Positions 7,991-17,500 of a stretch of 19,584 nucleotides of DNA are shown here, piece after piece. The DNA lies in the NCBI GenBank assembly GCA_003118195.1, contig BEXV01003403.1, positions 1-19,584 on the forward strand, given 5' to 3'. The DNA comes from Hemicentrotus pulcherrimus (taxonomy: Eukaryota; Echinodermata; Echinoidea; Camarodonta; Strongylocentrotidae). A program made the translations under genes and the position numbers. Within the stretch, counting starts at the first letter, position 1. Every line of letters begins with the position of its first letter. The notes under the pieces were generated by a model that was given only the letters and a program-made list of their open reading frames with translations, did not search any database and had not been told where the DNA came from.

Positions 7991-9599
7991 TTTGTCACTG
8001 TAAAACCCCATTCTCATACAAGAATGGACTTGGGGTTGTGCTATTGTTGCGCTGTGGCACATCCTTGGATGACCTGATATGACATCAGCGCGTTCTCAAT
8101 TCTCTGATAGCATGATCTAGAGTGCACAGTTGGATAATTCTTGTATTGGGATTGGGGTCAAAGACTCTTGTAGATCTTTTTCCTCCTTGTCGCCACTTCA
8201 ATGTTTCATATTATTATTCAACTTGCCTGTTGTGGTTATTATCCTGTTGGTTTTACAAGACTTGTACATGTATCGAATCCCATACCAAATTTATATTAGC
8301 AAAGAATGTTTGATTATGTGAAATTTACATCCTGATCTGTCTGAAGACATTTTGGAGAAGAAGAAAAATCAAAATGCTCAATCCCCATTGACATATTGAT
8401 TTACACGATGGTTGAACGCCAGTGTAGTTACATTTTTAATATTATTATTATACATTGAGAAACACAATCTGGTAGATAGCACATTTATCACATTAAACTT
8501 TCAAAAATGTAATATGCATATGCAATATTTGCCTAATTGTGAATTGATCGTAACAGGAAGGCGAGAGCTGCAAGAGATGTACATGTTGGTCACTCTGTAT
8601 TTGTTTTATGTGCATGTTTGATGTGCATGTATACTACCGTATACACATTATGTAGCCAATGGCCAAGTGAATTTTGGTGTCGCATGCCTGCCCGGGAGTT
8701 GAAAATGAACTGAATCACTCTAAAAATCCTTGGTTTTTTCCTCCCAGTAGGTGGACCACTGCAGGTGGACCACTTCACCAGGGATTTCACCCTACTATTT
8801 ACAAATAGTGCAGTGGGTTCTTAACCTGCAAAGGTGGAGACTGTCTTCTACAAAGGGCATCTGTTTTACAACATACAATCTGAGTTTTCACATCTTTGGT
8901 TAGATCTGTACACACGATACACTGTTTATCTCTTCAAATTCTTTGTGTACTTCAGTACTACTGCCATCAAGTTTTCCTTTTCCAGATTGTTGCATCTATA
9001 TGTAAGGATTTTTTTTAACTCTCAATAAGATAACAACGTCCTACTGAACTACATGTAGGTCAAATGAATTGAAATATTCAGTTTCTGTTCTATCATCAAC
9101 GGGAACAAAATGTAATGACACTCAAAAAGGAAGCCGGAAAAAATGGGACGGATACCGTTGCTTCACGTGAGTAAAAACGTGGGATAGTCTCAGCATGGAC
9201 CTTGTCTCAGTAAAGAATCAAGTGTTGGACCAATCACTTTACTAGGATCTAGGAGTAAGTTGAATAATACATAATAATGTGTAAATGTACACGCCCCGAA
9301 CCATGAAGAAATGAGGAGTCTTTTAAGAGTGAACATCACTCAAAGTCTTTAAAATATAGGCCTAGATAATATCTGAAACTGAAAAGCGCAGTATTTGTGA
9401 TCATGCCAAGCTTTGCTTTAAAAAAAGTCACATTACAGCAGGTAATTTGTTCATGGTGGATCTATTCTTATTTTACTTGTAATGTACATACAATAATTAT
9501 ATTCTTATTATTATTATTGAGAGGTATTAAATGATTTTGTTGTATTAACAGATCAACAAATTATGTAAATCTTTATATGTATATTCCTTCTTTTTTTTT

Positions 9600-9629
9600 G
9601 GGGGGGGGGGGGTTNGGGGGGGGGGGGGG
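9600..9629. repeat. Poly-G run with one unresolved base
   Basis: G13 (9600-9612), TT, N at 9615, then G14. A T-run (9591-9599) precedes it. The N marks an assembly or basecall uncertainty, so the run length is unreliable. The sequence could form a G-quadruplex on the + strand. Confidence 0.9.
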
Positions 9630-9730
9630 ATTACATGTTTGATGTGCTTAAATCAAGGCCTATTCAAACATACAAACTTCAGATTTGTATCTGTATTGGA
9701 TTCATGTTCTTTGTTGGATTGCGGCACAAG

Positions 9731-9975
9731 TACAGGGTGTCTAACAACAAATTCAATAAGAGCTTAATTGGTAAAATGTTGAAAAGTACTCGAGACATCA
9801 ATTCTCAATGAAACTTTGTAGGAAATGTTGTAGTATTATCCCCTAATGTTCGGCTAATTTCAATCAGATCTAAGCTGAATAACAAAGTTACAATGATTTT
9901 TGTAGGAAGTAGCACAAGGACATGGCACCTGATATTGCCAATCAAAATCTTGTAACATTTTTTAGACACCCTATA
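9731..9975. mobile_element. 245-bp terminal inverted repeat element
   Basis: The left end TACAGGGTGTCTAA (9731-9744) and right end TTAGACACCCTATA (9962-9975) are inverted repeats matching at 13 of 14 positions. The interior is AT-rich with no transposase, so a non-autonomous DNA element is the simplest reading. Its right end is part of the tandem array that follows. Confidence 0.6.
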
Positions 9976-10285
9976 GTTTGTGTTTTTATTACTTATACTA
10001 TTAAATGAGGACAGCTTCATACTTTTAAGATATTGCTAAACAAAATCTTGTAACATTTGTTCAGACACCCAATAGTTTGTTTTTTTATTACACATACTAT
10101 TAAATGAGGACAGCTTCATACTTTTTTAAGATACTGCTAATCAAAATCTTGTGACGTTTGTTTAGACACCCTGTAGTTTGTGATTTTATTACACGTACTA
10201 TTAAATGAGGACAGCTTCAAACATTTTAACATACTGCTAATAAAAAATCTTGTTACATTTTGTTAAGATACCCTATAGTCTATGT
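9943..10285 (+). repeat. Tandem array, about 3.4 copies of a roughly 100-bp unit
   Basis: The units begin CAAAATCTTG at 9943, 10041 and 10142, with a degenerate start near 10243, giving periods of 98, 101 and about 101. Each full unit contains TTAGACACCC or TCAGACACCC, TAGTTTGT, TATTA, and ACTATTAAATGAGGACAGCT. The last unit is truncated after a degenerate AAGATACCCTATAGT. Confidence 0.95.
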
Positions 10286-10975
10286 TACATGTATATGTTA
10301 ATACACAAATTAACATTTGTATCCCATTGCTAATACAGTGCACATGTACAAGTCCGTTTATCCATTTGTTAATTCGATTCGAAAGTTCCCTTCTTCATAG
10401 CTACAGGTTTGTGGGGACATTCATTTCATTGTTTCTAAAACTGCATTATATCTATGTGTGTACTTTCCTTTTTGCAAAGGAGAGAAAAAGAGAGCTGTTT
10501 TGTGCTCCAAGATTCATCATTTTTGAAGACCAAATTTTGTTGACATGTCAATTTGTTTTGAGTTCTAAGAGTTATTTTTGTTGTTAGTGTTTTGTTTGAT
10601 TTGAGCAATACAATGAATTATTTGAAATATTTACTTTTCTTCAGAGTTGTACTCTCAATTTTTATAATTATTTACGCTGTCCTTCTGTAATATTGATTTC
10701 TACCACGTATGTTTTTTTTTTCTTCAGTCCTAACATTTATGAAATTTGATTTCTTCTGATATGATTTATCTATTTTATTTCTAATGTATTATATGGTGGA
10801 GGAATTCTTCCTTTATTTTTTTGTTTGTGTGTGTATTCTTATGTATGAGCAAGGGTATATGGAAGCAGGGATGCTGTACATGGTTCATAAACTATGTGGA
10901 TTAACAGACAATGCATTTATCGTCATAACAACCAAACTTACCGGCACAGGAACACAATCATTACCAAAAAACAGT
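10286..10975. other. Intergenic, no feature recognised
   Basis: AT-rich, with an open frame of 101 codons at 10282-10587 that has no recognisable domain, is Ile/Leu/Phe-rich as expected for AT-rich noise, and has no splice or family support. Confidence 0.55.
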
Positions 10976-11131
10976 TAAACCTGTCTTATTATGGACATTA
11001 AATGGAGACACAAAAAGTGGTCTTTATAGGCAGGTGGTCTTTATGTACAGGTTCCTTCAATGTATGTTTCGATGAGAAACCATTTTCAAGGGAAACAAAA
11101 TATAGGCAGGTGGTCTCTAAAGCAGGTTCGA
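10976..11131. mobile_element. Inverted-repeat element of the AAACCTGTCT family, diverged copy
   Basis: It begins TAAACCTGTCTTATTATGGAC and ends GTGGTCTCTAAAGCAGGTTCGA, with internal GGCAGGTGGTCT repeats at about 11030 and 11105. It is a longer, more diverged copy of the adjacent 11140-11227 unit. Confidence 0.6.
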
Positions 11132-11139
11132 CTGTACGG

Positions 11140-11227
11140 TCAAACCTGTCTATTATAGCCACCCACAGGAAACACTGTAGACAGGTGGTGGCCTGTTTTA
11201 GAGAGGTGGCCACTAAGACAGGTTTGA
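11140..11227. mobile_element. 88-bp inverted-repeat element
   Basis: The ends TCAAACCTGTCT (11140-11151) and AGACAGGTTTGA (11216-11227) are perfect 12-bp inverted repeats. The interior has TATAGCCACCC and GAGAGGTGGCCAC, which are also complementary in trend. There is no coding capacity. Confidence 0.7.
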
Positions 11228-11781
11228 AAGAATAGAACTACTAGAAAAGTAGTTATAAAATCAAAGCAAAACCAAATTGACGATCAGAAGCTCAACCTTT
11301 TCATGTAATAAAAAATCATTATCTTCCTTTTTTTTTTTTTTTTAAATTTACCACTCACTGATCACCTGAAAGGAGTCGGTAGGTCATAGCTAATGTCTTT
11401 CTGGCTCCGACCAAATTTACAGTCATTGATCATGGTCATGTAATCATGTGCATTCTATAATTCATTACACAAAAAAAGATTGAATTTTGTCTTATTAGCT
11501 TTACTTGCACTTTTAATATTTATAAATGGTCCCTTCATGAAATTGCTTTTAAGTCCATTCAATGAGATCCCTCAACTAGATTCTCCCTTTTTTCTGTCAC
11601 TCAACATACTTCATGTATTTACATGGATGCACAGAAAGTTGTATGTTAACGATTGGTTTTCCTGCCCAAAATTTGATTTCCACATTAAGCTGCAATCGTG
11701 TATACATGTATTCTGCAACACTGTATCTGTGTTAAAATCCACGTCTGCAACTTGGCTTTCTTGGTCTCTGTTTCTTGTCTC

Positions 11782-11815
<34 letters not shown>

Positions 11816-12616
11816 TCTTTATGATTTCTATGAATTTTGATCATTATGGTTAGTTTTGTTTTCTTTGCTCGCTCATTTGTACTACTACCATGCTATTGTA
11901 ATAAAAAGGAAGAGACTAACATTGGGAAATATCTTTGTAATCATCGCTGTGTTCTTTCTTCCAGTTTGATCATACGTTTTACACATGCACACTAACTTGC
12001 CTTGCATTTGTATGATTATTCTCCTGAAAATATTGAGCTGTTATATATTATGCGAAGGGTATTACTAAAGCCTTGTCCAGGTGAACGGTAGTAAATCGCG
12101 GTCGGTTAAAAAAAAAAAATGGTGATGTAATGTGTAATACGATTCACATTTCATACATTCCAATACAGAGGTAGGTGAATACATTTAAATCATTTACACG
12201 TAAAAAGCCGTGTATTTTTTTGGCGGTGGCGTCATCTCTGAACGAGCCTTGGAAGATGAAGACATTTTGTTAAAATAAAAATCCCTAACATGTACATCAC
12301 TGACGGACTTACACTGTAGACATGTTTTTAACAGGAATATAAATTACTCTTACTTTCCGGGGTTTCTGGAATTTTCCAGGTTTCTGAACCAAATAACATT
12401 GATGTTCTAACACATTCCTACAGAAAGGATGGTAATAAATAAAAGGGTGAAAACCATTTCTACAAAACAGATTTCATTTATTTTTCCAATGAAACACAAA
12501 ATAATCAAGGTGAGATCACCTGTACAGTCAATAAAAAAGTCACTTGAAGCACAGTAATCTGAGCTCCTTACACATGAGTATTTCTCGACATTTAACAAAC
12601 ATTAATCCGACTTTTT
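11228..12616. other. Intergenic, simple sequence only
   Basis: It contains T-runs near 11330-11343 and 12100-12120 and the TA microsatellite. No gene, RNA or element was recognised. Confidence 0.5.
11784..11814. repeat. (TA)n microsatellite
   Basis: About fifteen TA units. It creates spurious Ile-Tyr-rich frames on both strands. Confidence 0.97.
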
Positions 12617-13660
12617 AAGTCAATGAGGTACTGTACAGCTGCATTATGACACAGTTTGCACTCCTAATACTGTTTATACACATTCGTTTTCACGTAGCAT
12701 ACATGTACATAGATTTAAAGATAAGCTTGAGTTCTGGTAATGATAGAAAATAAATACTCACAGAATCCAACAAAGCATACATTGAATGTTCAAGATTTCA
12801 AATAAGGATATGTGCCAAAATGATATTGGTACAAAATGTTTAAGGGCCGAGTAATGAGCATAGAAAGATGAGGAAATCAGGGTTAGTAGGCCCGACACGA
12901 TTTGCTTTTAAACACCGGTCACTATGTGCAGACGGGAGTTGTGGTTTTTTATCGAAGATGATGCCATTTAGTTTTTGTGAGGTTGTTTTTATTTCACTGG
13001 TTCAAACAATCAATCTACTGCAGGATAAACAATCCAGAATGAATTATAGCCATACCAGAACTCAAGATTAGCTTTAATGTTGGCTATTAGTACACAATAA
13101 AAATGACAAATTAAAAACATGATGATGATTCATTATATCTCCTGATTTACATAATTGGCTGATAGCAAATCGAGGGATTAGTGACACAAAGATGCAACTC
13201 CATTTTGGGCATTTTGAGAAAAAGTGGTTGATGTGTCACTGAGCACTTGGGCCTTAGGGAGTTAAGTCCATGTTTCACTAGCCATTGACTTCATTCATTG
13301 GGTAGAGTTAAGTCTTTGTGTTTCCTGGAAAGCCCACATTTTTCTGTACATTTTGATATCAAATACTCATTTTGGCAAAATATGGAGTTACATCTTTGTG
13401 TCTCTGAACCCTCAAAATTACCCTGTACTAACATGCAATCTATAAACATACTTATTCTATCATGTTGTACTTATGGCTCAAAGTCAATGACGTACAGCTA
13501 TATTAAGACACATCTTAACTCCTACTACTGCCTATACACTGTGTATGTAGGCTATTACTACACATTGCAAACAAAAAGACAATTAACCATATGATAATGA
13601 TGCATTGGTATTCCTGGTTGATTTATTTGCTGAAAGCAAATGACCCTTAAATAAACATAC
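12617..13660 (+). repeat. Region of diverged internal repeats
   Basis: AAGTCAATGA-GTAC-ACAGCT followed by ACTCCTA-ACTG-TATACAC occurs at about 12617-12690 and again at about 13480-13540. TGTTGGCTATTAGTACACA with a downstream GATGATGATTCATT and GCTGATAGCAAAT (13078-13175) recurs as TGTAGGCTATTACTACACA with GATAATGATGCATT and GCTGAAAGCAAAT (13547-13645). This looks like an old duplication of several hundred bp or two copies of one element. No coding capacity is supported. Confidence 0.5.
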
Positions 13661-14152
13661 TCTCAAAAATACCCCAGGAATTCTGGCATTCAGTTCTGAA
13701 GTAGAAAACCCATTAGGAAATGTAAAACGAAACAAAATTAAAAAGGAAGAAATAACAAACCGAGCAGGGTAATAATTGTGACCCCAGTTTGTAGAATGTT
13801 AAAAAAAAAAGGTCTCTCGACAAAACAATTTTTCAACAAAACCGGCAAGAGGTTCATTCAGCATGTTTGGCAAAAATTAGACAATTTCAAAAGGGCCTGT
13901 TTTTGTTTTTAAAAATATATCCAGGGTGTTAAGTGTGACCCCACTTTGTCTCTGGGCAAATTTCATTAAGACTGATTTTTTTTTTTTAACATCACTTTAT
14001 TGATCATACTTGCATAACAAAGTACACATAACAACCTAGGATAAAGATATATGTTATAGTTATATATCATATGGAGCATAAAGAAAAGAATTGCCTATTG
14101 GACAGAGTTACCACATTATAGGAAGAACCTGCTGAAACAACAAGGGAATCGA
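13661..14152. other. Intergenic, beyond the APEX1 3' end
   Basis: AT-rich, with two similar strings, GTGACCCCAGTTTGT (about 13788) and GTGACCCCACTTTGT (about 13935). Nothing else was recognised. Confidence 0.45.
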
Positions 14153-14158
14153 TTTATT
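14153..14158 (-). promoter_or_regulatory. Candidate poly(A) signal for APEX1
   Basis: TTTATT on the + strand reads AATAAA on the gene strand, about 305 nt after the APEX1 stop. A second AATAAA lies at 13996-14001. Confidence 0.35.
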
Positions 14159-14462
14159 AATTGAAATAATGTGTAATTCAAACATAAAAAATCCAGGGGA
14201 TCGACTTTAAGTTGGACTTAACTATGGCAGGCCATTCATGCCACTATTTTCTCCATTTCCACCACGAGAGACTAATGCCAGTAAATGGTGAGAGAAAACA
14301 GTGGCATGATTAGTCTTTGTGAAACACCACTAGGGTTCCCAAAGTATTGGGGGGATCACTTAAAAGTCACTCAAGGCTCAGAGCAGAGTTGTGGAAGGAA
14401 TACTGGTGGCTCATATAGCAAAGCAAGGGTCACAGCGGGGTCATGGAATGTCGTTTGGGTCA
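14159..14462 (-). other. Probable APEX1 3' untranslated region
   Basis: Lies between the stop codon and the first candidate poly(A) signal, with no repeats recognised. A 142-codon open frame on the opposite strand (14285-14713) overlaps it and the last coding exon but has no family support. Confidence 0.45.
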
Positions 14463-14580
14463 TCACATGGCCAGGTAGACCACCATGGGGCAGTGGTCAC
14501 TGCCGAACGTCTGCAATCTCATCTGGTTGTCGCACAGCTTGGGTACCAGAGCCTTGGAAATCACGCCGTAATCTAGTCTC
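14463..14580 (-). CDS. APEX1: APEX1 terminal exon, RLDY and GSDHCP motifs, stop
   Basis: The acceptor is CTCATTAAG (14581). It completes the Trp280 codon and encodes [15 protein letters not shown], then [13 protein letters not shown] and TGA at 14465-14463. It carries the equivalents of Asp283, Asp308 and the general-base His309. Human ends GSDHCPITLYLAL, so the C terminus is complete. Confidence 0.97.
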
Positions 14581-17500
14581 CTTAATGAGTGAAAGCCAAA
14601 GGGGAGTTATGCAAATGGTAGTACGAGCGGTGCTCTCTAAAAAATGGAGAATAAAAACAGTGCCAATGCCCTTGATTGACCTGTTTACTGACTTAATCAA
14701 AATTTATGAATAATTTTTGAACAAAGGTTGTTCTTGACAGCCTGAAATCCTGTCAGAGGCTTTCTAATGATACAAAATGTAGCAATATACATGTCAGGAG
14801 AGATGTATACTCAAGTTTCCAAACTTTTTTTGAGGGCTTTATTTCACTGACACTACTCATTTATTTACATGTACAAGTACAATGGGTTTTATTCTGCTGT
14901 TGCAGATTTTTTAAGGTAGATATGTAACCTATGTGAATAATGCTTGCGGTAAAACAAAACTTTAAAAAACCTACCAGCCGACATTCTTAGCTCTGCAGTT
15001 GCCCATGTAGGTCCAGAAAGAGTAAGCATCCGCTTCTTTCGGGTAAAGATGGCGGAAAGAATCCACGAACCCCATGTCGAGAAGCGAGGTGAAGCCCTCC
15101 CTCTCTTGGTCGGTGAAGCCAGGCGTCTTATTGCGATTGCTCTTTGGATTTTTTAAGTCTGGGGAGAATATACATGTACACAAGATTTACAAACAGTAAA
15201 AACTCCCACTGAAGTCATTAACGGTAATGACAAGGGTTGGCAATATGTGAGTTTGGAGATGGTTAGCACTGCTGAGGAGAAAATGCAGTTTCACAAAATT
15301 ATATTCCTTGATGCTATATCAATATTGGATTCCAGGGAATTCTTAAAGGTAATGCAAAGTTTTGGGAAATTTTGAAAATTTGATTGATAATAATTCTTTA
15401 AAATGTTGATATATTTGGATGCCCCTGTGGATGCATTATAAGCACCAAAAACACTGATATATGATTTTCAAACGGGAATAGCAAATCGGTCGATGGTAGT
15501 ATAGAAACATTGTTTTAGAGCTAAAGTATTATCAGTCTTGAGAGGGCATGTTATAATATAAAGAGTTTATTATTTACAATTTCATCACTTCACAGTAGAC
15601 TCAAATTCAACTGCGACAACAATCATTAAATATTGTACAATCGCATATGCTTCTAATATGTTCATTTGAACCAAATTCATGATCCCATACCAAAAATTTG
15701 TAATACCAATAAGTAGTATATTTAAAAATTAATTTGTACTTAATTATGAGTCCAATTTTGTATTTTCAAAATTGTTACCACTGACATTTTCACCTGGTAC
15801 CGGGCACTCAATAGGGCAATTAACATTGGAGTCAGTGTTAAAGTGCTGCCGATTGAGCACCGACTTGCATACTTTTGTCACTTACCTATCTCCTCATGTG
15901 CAACATTCATATCTCCACAGCAGATAACCGGTTTCTTGGCATCAAGCTTCTTGAGATAGGCATGGAAATCTTTGTCCCACTCTTGTCTGTAGTCTAACCT
16001 GCGAAGTGATCGAGATACATGGAGTGTATTGACACAATTGATTACAAGGAGCATATCGATGGTATTGGTGGAATGGTGGCGGCGGTGATGGTGGCAGTGG
16101 TGTGATAGTTGTTATGGTGGCGGTGGTGGTGGTGATGGACGTTGTACCACAGTAATGGTGTTGGTAATGGTGACTGTGGTGATGGTGATGGGATGGTAAT
16201 GGATGGTGACGGTGGTGATGGTGATGGTGGTAGTAAGGTGGTGTTGGTGGTGGTGGTAGTGGGGTGATGGTGGTGGTGGTAATGGGGTGATGATGGTGGT
16301 GGTGGTGGAAGTGGGGTGATGATGGATGTTGTGAGGGCGTGGTTGTTGTGGGTGGTGGAAATGACAATGATGAAAGTGAATATGATCGATGATAGTGATG
16401 ATAGTGATGATAGTGATGATAGTGATGATAGTGATGATAGTGATGATGGTGATGATAGTGATGATTGCATGGCAGATGATGGGAGTGATGATTGTTGATG
16501 AAAAAGATGATATCAATGATGCTGGCAGTATTGATTATGATGGTGATGACGATGATGGTTAGAATGACATTGATGTCAATCATGCCATATATGCTTGAAA
16601 TGCAAAATTACCACAATACAGATTATCTTGCAAGCAAAACACATACAAAACTGGGACAAGGAACATCTTAACATTCATAAATGCCTCTGATTTAGAATTA
16701 AAGTGATAATTACCTGACAAGCTTACTGCTAGAATTGGGAACATCTATATAAACAAAGAGGCAAATCAAAAAGATAGTAAGTGTTTGATGATAATACTTT
16801 TCCTCTCCTGAATAGGCTGAAAGAGGGCCCCGATGAAGGAGCTCAACGATCCTTGTATGGAGTGAATCAAACTAATGCGATGCACAAGGACATACTGTAC
16901 CTACACATTTTTGAACGAAATCGTACAAAAATAAGGATTTTTTTTTTCAACAATAGAAACCACCTACAGGATCGACTCTCAGGAAAGGATATTGACAATC
17001 CTAAAACGATGTCAAAATCATTTCTCCATGCAACAGGAGGGTAGCAAGGTACAGTGCACGTGTATTTCAAGAATAACTACAAATCTTGTTATAATATCTC
17101 AAAGAAATGCTCTCTTCACCAAGATATCAATAATTTTTTAATACTGTAATCTTTGAAGGCGTCAATAGTGAGATTTGAGCGAGATTTACGGTTACACCAC
17201 TTATTCTACTTTCGACAGGGTAAGTTGGCTTTTAAAAAGGGCCCTGAATGTCTGAAGACGATCCTGAAGACGATCCTGAAGATGATCCTGAAGATGATGG
17301 GTGCAACCTATTGAAATATCAAGATAGAGTGGGCCCTTTCTAGGGCCAGCTAACCCTGTCGAAAGAATATGTGGTGTAATCGCAAACGCGTTGCTCAAAT
17401 AAATTTGAATACTTACAGACTCCTACAAAATAGAACGAGTCATACTCGGCCGTGATCATACGTCCTTCTTTGTCATGCTCTTCAATACCTGTGTATATAA

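Larger units (their letters stand above)
7179..9599. other. Intergenic stretch with repeat debris
   Basis: No exon can be supported on either strand. It includes the inverted-repeat element at 7847-7990, a run of GGGTCA half sites near 7632-7668, a direct repeat GGTGGACCACT at about 8751 and 8765, and a small inverted repeat ACTATTT-AC-AAATAGT near 8796-8811. All predicted reading frames here are short and AT-driven. Confidence 0.6.
15999..16713 (-). other. APEX1 intron largely made of minisatellite
   Basis: About 500 of its 715 nt are GGT/GAT-rich simple sequence (16050-16560). The rest is unremarkable. Confidence 0.85.
16745..17416 (-). other. APEX1 intron hosting a foldback element
   Basis: 672-nt intron between the microexon and the 17417-17488 exon. 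It contains the element at 17173-17400 and otherwise nothing recognised. An 87-codon open frame at 16781-17044 lacks similarity or splice support. Confidence 0.8.

Noticed and set aside
9150..9174. Possible exon ending at CACGTGAGT
   Set aside because: There is a good donor-like string, but no acceptor or recognisable coding sequence upstream.
10282..10587. 101-codon frame in the intergenic region
   Set aside because: The composition is that of AT-rich noise, with no domain, splice site or conserved motif.
11480..11844. Frames with Ile-Tyr repeats on both strands
   Set aside because: They are produced by the TA microsatellite.
14285..14713. 142-codon frame on the + strand
   Set aside because: It is antisense to the APEX1 last exon and 3' UTR and has no similarity or conserved composition.
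15942..16583. His/Tyr/Thr/Pro-rich frames of 134-213 codons on the - strand
   Set aside because: They are translations of the GGT/GAT minisatellite inside an APEX1 intron. They are open in several frames because the repeat lacks stops.
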